A stretch of DNA of 25,701 nt from Acidobacteriaceae bacterium (GTDB lineage Bacteria > Acidobacteriota > Terriglobia > Terriglobales > Acidobacteriaceae): NCBI GenBank assembly GCA_030039895.1, contig JASHUR010000272.1, positions 1-25,701 of the forward strand. The letters are read 5' to 3'. A program made the position numbers and the translations under genes. The notes under the pieces are model-generated. The model searched no databases. It saw only the letters and a list, made by a program, of their open reading frames with translations, and was not told the DNA's origin. Below are positions 1 to 7,883 of the stretch, piece after piece. The number at the start of each line of letters is the position of its first letter. The first letter of the stretch is position 1.

Positions 1-1416
1 GGGCGAATCGTCAGCACAGTTGGGGCATCGAACAAGAACGGCTTAACGGCGCAGATCACTCAGCTCGAAAATTCCAATCCCGGCATTGCCTCCAATCGTG
101 CAACCGTGGTGGCGCCTACGCTTGAAACCTTGAACGCAGTGCGCAGCGCTGGATTGACGAGCCAGGCAAGGACAGCCATCGATCTTCTGACTGCGAAGTC
201 GGCAATAGACAGCCTTCTTGACGAGTCAGAGTATCTCCAACGGCAAGCCACCAATCTTCGTGCGCCGTTGATTGCGCTCCTGAGGAACACCATCCAGGAG
301 GGTCAAACTTTATCGCAGTCCACCACCAGTCCGGTTGGACAGAAACCAGCAAACAACATACATAACTCGCGCACCCTGCCTTCCGCGACATCGCAGCCGG
401 CTGATACCGTCGATCAGTTCAAAGAACTAACTGCTACATTCAAGGCCCTCTCCAGCGCAACTGTTCCGCTCAGCCAGGAAATCATTACACTTCAGGAAAA
501 CCAGGCGAACCTGCAGGCGTGGAGTACAGCCGTAGACCAGGAATACGACCTCCTGCTTCACATGATCCTGGTACGGGTACTGCTGATTGCAATCGCTCTC
601 CTGGTAATTCTCTTTTTGAGTGAAGTGTGGCGCAGGGCAACCAGACGCTATGTGCGCGATATGCGCCGCCGGAGACAGCTGCATGTCGTCCGGAGACTCG
701 TCACCGGCTTTCTAATTGGCCTTGTGCTCATCTTCGGTCTAATTACTCAATTCAGTTCCCTGGCAACATTTGCCGGATTACTGACTGCCGGCATCGCTCT
801 CGGACTCCAAACAATCCTCCTGTCCGTCGCCGCATATTTCTTCATTATTGGCCGCTATGGGATCAAGGTCGGTGACCGAATCACAATTGCAGGAGTCACG
901 GGAGACGTCTTGGAGGTAGGCCTGGTCAGGTTCTACATGATGGAAATGGCGGGCAATGCGACCGACCTTTACGCCACCGGGCGTGTGGCCGTGTTTTCCA
1001 ATGCGGTTCTCTTTCAGGCAGCGACACCGCTTTATAAGCAAATGCCAGGAACCGAGTACCAGTGGCATGAGCTAATCATCCAGCTCAACCCGGATGCAGA
1101 CTATCGAGCTGCAGCGCAGCAGATTCTGGCAGCCGTACGGAGCATCTACGACGGCTATCGCGAACAGATTGAACGTCAGCACAAAGACCTGGAGTCATGG
1201 ATTGATTCCAGCCTGGAGGTGCCCGAGTTGCAGTCCAATCTCCAGTTGGTGGACAACGGTCTGCAATTCTGGGTCAGATTTCCGGTAATTATTCGACAGG
1301 CTGCAGGCATCGATGAGCAGATATCAACATCGGTCCTCAGGTTGATTGCAGACAATCCGGACATAAAGGCAGCAGTCGTTTCACAACCCACTATCAAAGC
1401 AGCGTTGAAGTGCTGA
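1..1416 (+). CDS. MscS-family mechanosensitive ion channel, 5'-truncated by window edge
   Basis: The reading frame is open from the first base, so the true start lies left of the window; a GTG at 106 is probably only an internal codon. The visible 471 codons begin with a long polar region of likely periplasmic or coiled character. A membrane segment follows at about nt 555-635, then a basic loop rich in Arg, a second segment at about 691-750, and a Gly/Ala-rich pore-like helix at about 763-850. Directly after it comes the stretch KVGDRITIAGVTGDVLEVGL (about 868-927), which matches the beta domain that follows TM3 in MscS. The family relieves hypo-osmotic stress by opening under membrane tension. 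The long N-terminal part means it is a larger MscS relative, not the short E. coli type. Family assignment is firm; the subtype is not. Confidence 0.8.
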   Translation, partial: GRIVSTVGASNKNGLTAQITQLENSNPGIASNRATVVAPTLETLNAVRSAGLTSQARTAIDLLTAKSAIDSLLDESEYLQRQATNLRAPLIALLRNTIQEGQTLSQSTTSPVGQKPANNIHNSRTLPSATSQPADTVDQFKELTATFKALSSATVPLSQEIITLQENQANLQAWSTAVDQEYDLLLHMILVRVLLIAIALLVILFLSEVWRRATRRYVRDMRRRRQLHVVRRLVTGFLIGLVLIFGLITQFSSLATFAGLLTAGIALGLQTILLSVAAYFFIIGRYGIKVGDRITIAGVTGDVLEVGLVRFYMMEMAGNATDLYATGRVAVFSNAVLFQAATPLYKQMPGTEYQWHELIIQLNPDADYRAAAQQILAAVRSIYDGYREQIERQHKDLESWIDSSLEVPELQSNLQLVDNGLQFWVRFPVIIRQAAGIDEQISTSVLRLIADNPDIKAAVVSQPTIKAALKC

Positions 1417-1435
1417 AATCCAGCCCCCTTTTTTT
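1412..1435 (+). terminator. Weak intrinsic terminator after the MscS-like gene
   Basis: A short stem, GCTG (1412-1415) pairing with CAGC (1421-1424), overlaps the stop codon. It is followed by CCCC and a run of seven T (1429-1435). The T run is good but the stem has only 4 bp, so termination may be partial. Confidence 0.4.
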
Positions 1436-1463
1436 GACATATCACGCGTCTTCGCGTTCTCAT
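1434..1463 (+). promoter_or_regulatory. Possible sigma70-type promoter for the DUF2911 gene
   Basis: A perfect TTGACA lies at 1434-1439, and TCTCAT (4 of 6 matches to TATAAT) lies at 1458-1463 with an 18-nt spacer. The spacer contains a small palindrome, ACGCG-TCTT-CGCGT (1444-1457). The -35 lies in the T run of the preceding terminator. The -10 is weak, so this is tentative. Confidence 0.3.
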
Positions 1464-1497
1464 TGTTTCGTATCCATTCGCCCAAGGAGCTTGATTT

Positions 1498-2064
1498 ATG
1501 CAGCGGAAACCCCTCATTCATAGAAGTCTCCTGTTCACCCTCATCGCCGTGCTCTTCGCTTTCACGCAGGTGCACGCGCAATGTAAACCGCCGGGAAACC
1601 AGCATCCTGTTCTGAGCCCTGCCGCTCAGGCCACCACCAGCCTTACCGGTAAAACGCTCACGGTCTACTACTGCGCTCCGTCCATGCGCGGACGCAAGAT
1701 CATGGGCGGCCTGGTTCCCTACGGCAAGGTATGGCGAACCGGAGCGAATACGTCCACGACATTTCACACCGACGCCAACCTTCTTATCGGCAAAACCGCT
1801 GTCCCAGCCGGAACCTACACGATCTACTCCGTTCCCTCTCGCACAAGATGGACGCTCATTATTAACAAACAGGTAGGACAATGGGGAACGGTCTATAACC
1901 AATCCCAGGACTTCGCTCGAATTCCCATGTTTGAGGGGGTGATTCCAAGCGCGCCCGCGCAGAAATTCAGAATCAGCTTCCAACACACGAGAGGCAACAA
2001 GACCGAGCTTCACTTCACTTGGGAAAACACTAACGTGTACGTCCCGATCACCGCAACCAACTGA
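1498..2064 (+). CDS. Secreted DUF2911-family protein
   Basis: The 188-residue product starts with a clear signal peptide: basic residues, then a hydrophobic core at about residues 10-23, ending in VHAQ. The mature part carries the DUF2911 hallmark: a segment like VYYCAPSMRGRKIMGG, then LVPYGKVWRTGAN (about residues 70-82), then a PAGTYTIYSVP stretch. This domain is common in Acidobacteria and Bacteroidetes; its biochemical role is not known to me. The ATG has a good ribosome site, AAGGAG at 1484-1489, 8 nt upstream. The gene stands alone between the MscS-like gene and the convergent gcv operon, and its stop codon lies inside a hairpin shared with the gene on the other strand. Confidence 0.85.
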   Translation: MQRKPLIHRSLLFTLIAVLFAFTQVHAQCKPPGNQHPVLSPAAQATTSLTGKTLTVYYCAPSMRGRKIMGGLVPYGKVWRTGANTSTTFHTDANLLIGKTAVPAGTYTIYSVPSRTRWTLIINKQVGQWGTVYNQSQDFARIPMFEGVIPSAPAQKFRISFQHTRGNKTELHFTWENTNVYVPITATN

Positions 2065-2085
2065 GTGCCATCACTCTTTGGTTGC
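2053..2085. terminator. Bidirectional terminator-like hairpin covering two convergent stop codons
   Basis: GCAACCAA (2053-2060) pairs perfectly with TTGGTTGC (2078-2085). Inside it, GAGTG (2063-2067) pairs with CACTC (2072-2076) around a CCAT loop, leaving only a small internal bulge. The DUF2911 stop (2062-2064) and the stop of the opposite gene (2071-2073) both lie in the stem-loop. No T run follows on either strand, so it may work as an RNA end protector or a Rho-assisted end. Confidence 0.55.
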
Positions 2086-2352
2086 CTGATTCTCGACGGC
2101 GCGAGCGCGTTCTAGCTCCTCCATTACGGACTGGATGAGTTGCTTCGCGCCGTTGATTTCTCCAAGCACGGTTTCGAGGTCAAGCGCTGGCTTTGAGGGA
2201 TTCCGCTGAGAGACGCAATACACGCCGTGCTGCCCGATCAGGATCAGGGCATCGGTCAGCATATCGAGCGAGACCGCCAGCTTACCCCGCTCCGGCCCCA
2301 TCATGAATTCATATTTCTCAAGCTCATCGCGCCGCTGGTAGAGAGAGCTCAT
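2071..2352 (-). CDS. Small conserved-looking protein translationally coupled to gcvPB (unknown function)
   Basis: I do not recognise this 93-residue protein. The chosen ATG at 2352 overlaps the gcvPB stop as TAATG, with GGAG just upstream, so it is likely translated by coupling; a GTG two codons earlier is less attractive. The sequence is soluble and mostly helical by composition: charged N-terminus (YQRRDELEKYEF), a middle stretch with regular hydrophobics (LAVSLDMLTDALILIGQHGV), and an acidic helical C-terminus (about residues 60-90) with no signal peptide. A single Cys lies near residue 46. As the last gene of the gcv operon it may belong with glycine or one-carbon metabolism, but this is inference from position only. 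Confidence 0.65.
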   Translation of the reverse strand: MSSLYQRRDELEKYEFMMGPERGKLAVSLDMLTDALILIGQHGVYCVSQRNPSKPALDLETVLGEINGAKQLIQSVMEELERARAVENQATKE

Positions 2353-3905
2353 TACCACTCCTTCGCCGCGGAATCGATTTCCACCGCTTCACTTGCGCCC
2401 GCAGCCTGCCAGCGCAACACCGGCTTTCGCGCAGCTGTTGTCTCATCCAACCGCGAGACGCGCGTGGAATGCGGCGCACTCGTTACCAGTTCCGGATTCT
2501 CCTCCACCTCGCGCGCAATCTGCCGCATCGCGTCGATGAACAGATCCAACTCTTCGCGCGACTCGCTCTCCGTCGGCTCAATCATGAGCGCACCCGGAAC
2601 GATCAGCGGAAATGACGTTGTATACGGGTGGAACCCGTAATCGATCAGCCGTTTGGCAATATCGCCCGTCTTCACGCCATTCCTGGTCTGCCGTTTATCG
2701 CTGAAGACCACTTCGTGCATCGAGGGCGTCGAGTAGGGCAAATCATACACATCTTCAAGCTTCCTGCGGATATAGTTTGCATTCAGCACCGCATCTTCTG
2801 TCGTCTGACGCAGCCCGTCTGGACCGTTTGCAAGTATGTATGCCAGTGCACGCACAAACATACCGAAGTTGCCGTAGAGCATGCGCACACGCCCTACTGA
2901 CTGCGGCCGGTTGTAGTCCCAATACAGCAGGCCGTTGCTTCCCTGCTTGAGCACCGGACTCGGAAGGAATGGTTCCAGAGTCTTCTTGCACGCCACTGGC
3001 CCCGATCCCGGCCCTCCTCCGCCGTGCGGTGTCGAGAAGGTTTTGTGCAAGTTCAAATGCATCACGTCTGCGCCAAAGTCCCCGGGGCGTGTCTTGCCGA
3101 CCAGCGCATTCATGTTTGCACCGTCCATGTAGAGCAGCGCGCCCTTGTCATGCAGCACATCGGCAATTTTGTGGATCTCATTTTCGAACACGCCAATCGT
3201 CGAGGGATTGGTCAGCATCATCGCCGCCGTGTCTTCGTTAACCATCTGCGCCAGTGCTGCCACGTCCACACCACCCTGCGCATTCGACTTCAGGTTCACC
3301 ACCTGATAGCCGCACGTCGCCGCTGTTGCCGGATTTGTCCCATGCGCCGAATCAGGAATGATGACATGCTTGCGCGGGTTCCCCTTCGACTGGTGATAGG
3401 CGCGGACCAGCATAATGCCGGTGAACTCCCCATGCGCCCCGGCCGCAGGCTGCAAAGTAATCGCGTCCATGCCGGTAATTTCCATCAGACAGTCCTGCAG
3501 CAGCTTGATGATGCCCAGTGCACCCTGCGAAAGCGACTCCGGCTGGTACGGATGAGCCTCGGCAATTCCCTCCAGACGCGACACAAACTCGTTCACGCGT
3601 GGGTTGTACTTCATTGTGCAGCTTCCCAGCGGATACATACCGAGATCAATCGCATAGTTCCAGGTGGAAAGCCGCGTAAAGTGGCGAATAATCTCGATCT
3701 CGCTAAGCTCGGGCAGCGTGGGTTCGTCCTTGCGAACCGCCTCACCCAAAAGCGCGGCGGCATCGACCGCAGGTACGTCCAGCGGAGCAAGCTTATAGCC
3801 CTTTTTGCCCGGCGACGACTTCTCAAAGCTCAGGCCCTCGTTTTGTGTGAGGTGTGCCGTGACCTTGCGGGTTGTTCCAGTAAATCTGTCTGTTGTTGCC
3901 ATCAT
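2352..3905 (-). CDS. gcvPB: Glycine dehydrogenase (decarboxylating) subunit 2, P-protein beta part
   Basis: This is the PLP-binding half of the split P-protein, which decarboxylates glycine and passes the aminomethyl group to the lipoyl arm of GcvH. The 517-residue product has the characteristic YPLGSCTMKYNPR (about residues 91-103), the LQPAAGAHGEF segment (151-161), and DSAHGTNPA (185-193). The PLP lysine K288 lies in NLHKTFSTPHGGGGPG. Family members are usually about 480-500 residues, and the surplus is a C-terminal extension after residue ~490. The start is ATGATG with a weak AGGGATAG upstream. It lies 14 nt after gcvPA and overlaps the next small gene by one base. The protein must pair with GcvPA. 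Confidence 0.97.
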   Translation of the reverse strand: MMATTDRFTGTTRKVTAHLTQNEGLSFEKSSPGKKGYKLAPLDVPAVDAAALLGEAVRKDEPTLPELSEIEIIRHFTRLSTWNYAIDLGMYPLGSCTMKYNPRVNEFVSRLEGIAEAHPYQPESLSQGALGIIKLLQDCLMEITGMDAITLQPAAGAHGEFTGIMLVRAYHQSKGNPRKHVIIPDSAHGTNPATAATCGYQVVNLKSNAQGGVDVAALAQMVNEDTAAMMLTNPSTIGVFENEIHKIADVLHDKGALLYMDGANMNALVGKTRPGDFGADVMHLNLHKTFSTPHGGGGPGSGPVACKKTLEPFLPSPVLKQGSNGLLYWDYNRPQSVGRVRMLYGNFGMFVRALAYILANGPDGLRQTTEDAVLNANYIRRKLEDVYDLPYSTPSMHEVVFSDKRQTRNGVKTGDIAKRLIDYGFHPYTTSFPLIVPGALMIEPTESESREELDLFIDAMRQIAREVEENPELVTSAPHSTRVSRLDETTAARKPVLRWQAAGASEAVEIDSAAKEW

Positions 3906-3919
3906 CTATCCCTATCTGC

Positions 3920-5269
3920 CTATCGTGTAGAAACAGCCACAGGTGCACCCGCAATCACCGCAGCCGCTGCATCGATCTGTTCCTTTGTCGTCAATTCTGT
4001 CGCACACCATAAAGTCGCGTTGCCCAGCTCGGGATACCACTTCTCCAACGGCAAGCCGCCGATGATCTTCTTCTCCAGCAGTCGCGCATTGAGCTGCCCC
4101 GCAGGCTCCTCCGTTTGCAAGACAAACTCGTGAAAGCGAGGCGTGCCTGCGAACAACACTCTGCCCTGCTTACCGAGCGCATTGGCCGCATATTTCGCCT
4201 TGGCCAGGTTCTGTTCCGCCAGTTCGCGCATTCCCTGCTTGCCGTAAACAGTAAGGAAGATCGTGGTCATCAGCGCCACGAGCGCCTGGTTCGTGCAGAT
4301 ATTCGAGGTCGCCTTCTCGCGACGGATATGTTGCTCGCGTGTTGAAAGCGTAAGTACAAATCCGCGCCGCCCTTGGGTGTCCTTGGTCTCGCCCACAAGC
4401 CGGCCTGGCATCTGGCGGAGATACTTCTCCTTTGCCGCCAGTACGCCGCAATACGGTCCGCCATAGCTCAGCGCCACTCCAAATGACTGCGCCTCCATGG
4501 AAACAATGTCCGCCTCAACCGGAGGACGCACAATTCCCAGCGACACCGCCTCCGCAATCGAGACAATCAGCAGCGCGTTCTTTTTGTGTGCGATCTCAGC
4601 GATCGCCGGAATGTCTTCAATAATTCCAAAGAAGTTCGGTGACTGGACCAAAACGCACGCCGTCTCTTCCGTTACGGCCTGTTCCAGCGCTGCCAGGTCG
4701 ATCCGCCCGTCTGGTCCGTACCCAACCTCGCGCGCGTCATGTCCCTGGTGCTGTGCATATGTGTGCATTACCTCGCGGTACTCCGGGTGTACCGTCCGTG
4801 CCACCAGCACATCGTCGCGCCCTGTAACGCGAATCGCCATCATCACCGCTTCAGCCGCACCGGTTGAGCCGTCATACATGGACGCATTCGCAATATCCAT
4901 GCCCGTTAACTCGCAGATCATCGTCTGGAATTCGAAGATCGCCTGCAGCGTCCCCTGCGTGATTTCCGCCTGATAAGGTGTATACGAGGTCAGGAACTCG
5001 CCACGCTGCACGAGCGAATCGATGATGACCGGGCGATAGTGACGATATGCCCCTGCTCCGAGAAAGCTGGCATAGCCATTGGCGTTCCTGGCCGCAGCTG
5101 CCTTGAAGTACTCAACAACCTCTGATTCGCCCATCTGGCGTGGGATGTCAAGATCTCTCTCCAGCCGGTACTCATCTGGAATTACGGAAAAAAGGTCGTC
5201 GATCGAGGTGGCGCCAATCTCGCGCAACATCTCGATACGCTCAGTGTCAGACTTCGGCAGGTAGCGCAT
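3920..5269 (-). CDS. gcvPA: Glycine dehydrogenase (decarboxylating) subunit 1, P-protein alpha part
   Basis: The 449-residue product is the alpha half of the split P-protein and partners GcvPB in a cytosolic heterotetramer. It shows the family N-terminus (MRYLPKSDTERIEML), the block FLGAGAYRHYRP (about 69-80), and TSYTPYQAEITQGTLQAIFE (about 94-113). YDGSTGAAEA follows at about residues 133-142. The length matches the family. It follows gcvH after only 6 nt, with no strong Shine-Dalgarno site, so coupling to gcvH translation is likely. In organisms with the split form, gcvPA sits directly before gcvPB, as here. Confidence 0.97.
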   Translation of the reverse strand: MRYLPKSDTERIEMLREIGATSIDDLFSVIPDEYRLERDLDIPRQMGESEVVEYFKAAAARNANGYASFLGAGAYRHYRPVIIDSLVQRGEFLTSYTPYQAEITQGTLQAIFEFQTMICELTGMDIANASMYDGSTGAAEAVMMAIRVTGRDDVLVARTVHPEYREVMHTYAQHQGHDAREVGYGPDGRIDLAALEQAVTEETACVLVQSPNFFGIIEDIPAIAEIAHKKNALLIVSIAEAVSLGIVRPPVEADIVSMEAQSFGVALSYGGPYCGVLAAKEKYLRQMPGRLVGETKDTQGRRGFVLTLSTREQHIRREKATSNICTNQALVALMTTIFLTVYGKQGMRELAEQNLAKAKYAANALGKQGRVLFAGTPRFHEFVLQTEEPAGQLNARLLEKKIIGGLPLEKWYPELGNATLWCATELTTKEQIDAAAAVIAGAPVAVSTR

Positions 5270-5275
5270 CCGTTC

Positions 5276-5665
5276 TTAATTACCAGTCTCTTCAGCAATA
5301 AATTTTTCGTAGTCGGCGGCAGACAGCAATGAACTAAGTTCGCTCGGATCACTCAACTCCACTTTGATGATCCATGCTCCATGCGCGTCGCTATTGATTT
5401 TCTCGGGAGAATCCTTCAGCGTCTCATTCACCTCCGTCACTGTTCCGCCGACCGGAGAGTAAAGGTCAGAGACTGCCTTCACCGACTCCACACTGCCGAA
5501 CACCGCGTCCTTCGTGACCTTGTCGCTAACCTTGGGAACATCAACAAATACGATATCGCCGAGTGAGTTCTGCGCGTAGTCAGTAATTCCGATTTTGCCC
5601 TGGTTGCCCGCGACCTCAATCCACTCATGCTCGCGCGTGTATTTGTATTTCTCGGGATAAGCCAT
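5276..5665 (-). CDS. gcvH: Glycine cleavage system H protein (lipoyl carrier)
   Basis: GcvH carries the aminomethyl intermediate between P-, T- and L-proteins on a lipoyl lysine. The 129-residue length is normal. The sequence has the usual YTREHEWIEV start, GITDYAQNSLGDIVFVDVP, and the lipoylation site K63 in GSVESVKAVSDLYSPV. The ATG is preceded by GAGGAG about 9 nt upstream, a strong site. It lies 45 nt after gcvT and 6 nt before gcvPA. The lipoamide dehydrogenase (L-protein) gene is not in the window, which is usual because it is shared with other complexes. Confidence 0.98.
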   Translation of the reverse strand: MAYPEKYKYTREHEWIEVAGNQGKIGITDYAQNSLGDIVFVDVPKVSDKVTKDAVFGSVESVKAVSDLYSPVGGTVTEVNETLKDSPEKINSDAHGAWIIKVELSDPSELSSLLSAADYEKFIAEETGN

Positions 5666-5710
5666 TCAATCTTTCTCCTCTTGTATAAGCTCTTCCTGGT
5701 GCGATGCGCT

Positions 5711-6847
5711 TCACGCCACCTTTTTCGGCCTGCGGTAGAACGGAGTTGGAATCATCTTCGCCTTCACCGGATTCCCGCGCACTTCCACAGCAATCTCTCC
5801 TCCTGCTGCAGCCACTTCGACTGGCACGTAGGCAAGCGCAATGTTCTTCTTGAGGAATGGTGCGGGTGATCCACTGGTAACCTCGCCAATCTTCTTTCCA
5901 GTGGCGTTAAGAACCGCATAACCGTCGCGGGCGATCCCGCGCTCGATCATCTCAAGCCCCACCAGCTTGCGCTTCGGACCGCCTTCGGACTGAACCGCGC
6001 GCATGGCCTCAGCACCAACAAAGTCGCCCTTGTCCAGTTTGAGGAACCGCTCCAGGTTGGCCTCAAACGGATTGATGGTCTCAGAGATTTCGTGCCCATA
6101 AAGCGCCATAGCCGACTCCAGCCGTAGCGTGTTCCGTGCGCCCAGCCCGCAGGGTAGAATGCCGAACTCCTTGCCCGCTTCGAGGACCTCGTTCCATACA
6201 CGCTCGCTCGTAGCCGTGTCTGAGGGAACATAAATCTCAAAGCCGTCTTCACCTGTGTAGCCCGTGCGCGCGACTAGCGTATTCGGCAGGCCACAAACCG
6301 TACCCCACTTAAAGTGGTAGCCCTTAATGGTGCTCAGGTCGAGGTTCGTAAGCTTCGCCAGGGTCTCAACTGCCTTCGGTCCCTGAATCGCCAACTGCGT
6401 GTAGTAGTCGCTGAAGTCATTCGCATGACAATGAAACTGCTGTACATTCTGCCGGACCCATTGGAAGTCCTTCTCACGGGTCCCGGCATTAATCACGATC
6501 AGATAATCGTTATCGCTGAATTTGTGAACAATCACGTCGTCCACAAAGGTTCCCTGCGGATACAGCATCGCCGAGTACTGCGCTTGTCCCACCTGAAGCC
6601 TGGAGGCGTCATTCATGCAAATGTGCTGCACGGCGTTCAGCGACTCCGGCCCACGCAACTGAATGTCGCCCATGTGGCTTACGTCAAAGACCCCGACTCC
6701 AGTGCGCACGGCCATATGCTCGGCAATCAGCCCTGAGTACTCGACGGGCATGTCCCATCCGCCAAAATCAACCATCTTGGCTCCCATGCGGCGGTGCGTT
6801 GCGTTAAGTGCGGTCTGCCGGAGCGCAAGTGATGTCGAAGAGGCCAC
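5711..6847 (-). CDS. gcvT: Aminomethyltransferase, glycine cleavage T protein
   Basis: GcvT moves the methylene group from the GcvH arm to tetrahydrofolate and releases ammonia. The ~378-residue product has MVDFGGWDMPVEY near the N-terminus, the block VFDVSHMGDI, the catalytic-Asp region GTFVDDVIV, and the C-terminal part GEVTSGSPAPFLKKNIALAYV typical of the GCV_T barrel domain. No ATG is available at the start. GTG at 6853 is only 3 nt from the AAAGGA site, while GTG at 6847 is about 9 nt away, so I prefer the latter. First gene of the gcv operon; its leader holds an inverted repeat. Confidence 0.96.
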   Translation of the reverse strand: MASSTSLALRQTALNATHRRMGAKMVDFGGWDMPVEYSGLIAEHMAVRTGVGVFDVSHMGDIQLRGPESLNAVQHICMNDASRLQVGQAQYSAMLYPQGTFVDDVIVHKFSDNDYLIVINAGTREKDFQWVRQNVQQFHCHANDFSDYYTQLAIQGPKAVETLAKLTNLDLSTIKGYHFKWGTVCGLPNTLVARTGYTGEDGFEIYVPSDTATSERVWNEVLEAGKEFGILPCGLGARNTLRLESAMALYGHEISETINPFEANLERFLKLDKGDFVGAEAMRAVQSEGGPKRKLVGLEMIERGIARDGYAVLNATGKKIGEVTSGSPAPFLKKNIALAYVPVEVAAAGGEIAVEVRGNPVKAKMIPTPFYRRPKKVA

Positions 6848-7184
6848 AGTCACGAATCCTTTGGCAAAAAAAATACGGAACTTTTAACGTTAGCACGACG
6901 ACTGGGTTGTGCGGGAACCGCGCGGAATCGTGCCGGTTTCCCGCTAAAGAAATACAAGGGCAGGTATTCTGAGGCTGATTTTGCTGTGCCTCTGATTTCC
7001 AAGGTGCATCAGGAGCCGCTCTACCGTATAGCATTCATAATACGAAACATCCAGAGCCCGCCAATCGCCGCAAATTTCTCCCGGCCAGACCGGTTGAAGT
7101 CTCTCGCTCGAAAGGCCCGACAGCATCTGCTCCAGGCCCGATTCTCCTCGATCTCAAGACAGCACGCTGATTTCAATGCATCGG
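6848..7184. other. Intergenic leader upstream of the gcv operon (about 335 bases)
   Basis: This stretch separates gcvT from the end of the beta-barrel gene, both on the minus strand. I see no convincing gene: a 60-codon minus-strand frame at 6944-7126 lacks a ribosome site and any family resemblance. I looked for glycine riboswitch core words (CCGAAGG and CTCTCAGG on the minus strand) and did not find them. One long inverted repeat at 6911-6944 is listed separately. Confidence 0.6.
6911..6944 (-). promoter_or_regulatory. Inverted repeat in the gcv operon leader
   Basis: GCGGGAACC (6911-6919) faces GGTTTCCCGC (6935-6944), a 9-bp stem with one bulged base and a 15-nt loop. It lies about 65-100 bases upstream of the gcvT start, within the probable 5' untranslated RNA. 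It could be an operator or an RNA hairpin. No T run follows, so it is not a standard attenuator. Confidence 0.4.
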
Positions 7185-7883
7185 CTATTTGCGGTGGTGT
7201 TTTTTAACCGGGTGGAATCCCTGGCCAAACCGGTAGACCAGGCCAACCGAGAGCGCGAACTGCTCGTGAATTCCGGCGCCGCCGAAGTCGGTCAGTGTGG
7301 CGTCGGGTGAAATGCGGAAGACAAGCCGCGGTGAGCGGTTGAGATCGATCGATCCGCCAATCGCGCTGCCAAAGGTGAACTGATTATTGAAGAAGCCGAC
7401 ATTCTCGGGGGGGACCGGGTTATTGTTCTGGTCCTGAAGACCGCGGGTGAAATAGCCGTACGCCCCGCCAAAGAGGGCATGGAAAAGCATGGAGATGTGC
7501 TGATTACTCGGGCCCCGATACTCGGGCCCGACCAGGAACATGTGCTCGCTCACAAACGGCCCTTCAATGCGGTATGGGTTGGGAGCCACGCCGCTCGTTC
7601 CGTAATAGCCGCGTGCGTTTGCGGCGACTGCCCAGCGAGGAGTAAAGAAGCGTGCCACCTGCGCGTCGAATCCGCCGAGATTAGCCCCCTGAACCAGATC
7701 GGGGCCGGCATTAAAGTGGGAGTAGGCAAAGCCTCCGTAGACCTCCCACCGCCAGTCATATCGAACATTCGCCAGGGTGTTGTTGGGTGCGACCGTAGGC
7801 TGCGTGTACTGCGCCCGGGCCTGAACTTGAAAACATGACACCAATGCTACGGCTGCGATAAGGGAAAAAAGACTCTTCCGCAC
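7185..7883 (-). CDS. Outer-membrane beta-barrel protein (porin-like)
   Basis: The 232-residue product starts with a signal peptide (basic MRKS, hydrophobic core to about residue 20, then ARAQ). The mature part has alternating aromatic/polar strands such as RWEVYGGFAYSHFNAGP, FGGAYGYFTRG and FGSAIGGSIDL. It closes with the strand FALSVGLVYRFGQG, typical of small 8-stranded barrels. A Lys/His-rich tail (HPVKKHHRK) follows the last strand. GTG at 7883 is chosen because GGAGG lies 11 nt upstream and the signal peptide begins there; an ATG 22 codons upstream would place a non-hydrophobic stretch first. Ligand and role are unknown. It is transcribed away from tatA. Confidence 0.75.
   Translation of the reverse strand: MRKSLFSLIAAVALVSCFQVQARAQYTQPTVAPNNTLANVRYDWRWEVYGGFAYSHFNAGPDLVQGANLGGFDAQVARFFTPRWAVAANARGYYGTSGVAPNPYRIEGPFVSEHMFLVGPEYRGPSNQHISMLFHALFGGAYGYFTRGLQDQNNNPVPPENVGFFNNQFTFGSAIGGSIDLNRSPRLVFRISPDATLTDFGGAGIHEQFALSVGLVYRFGQGFHPVKKHHRK

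Noticed and set aside
3024..4133. Long plus-strand open frame opposite gcvPB/gcvPA (369 codons)
   Set aside because: It is antisense to two certain genes and its translation is Arg/His/Cys-rich shadow sequence without motifs.
6944..7126. 60-codon minus-strand open frame in the gcv leader
   Set aside because: No ribosome site, no family resemblance and no coding-like pattern; best read as leader sequence.
6848..7184. Glycine riboswitch upstream of gcvT
   Set aside because: The core words CCGAAGG and CTCTCAGG are absent on the minus strand; a covariance search would be decisive.
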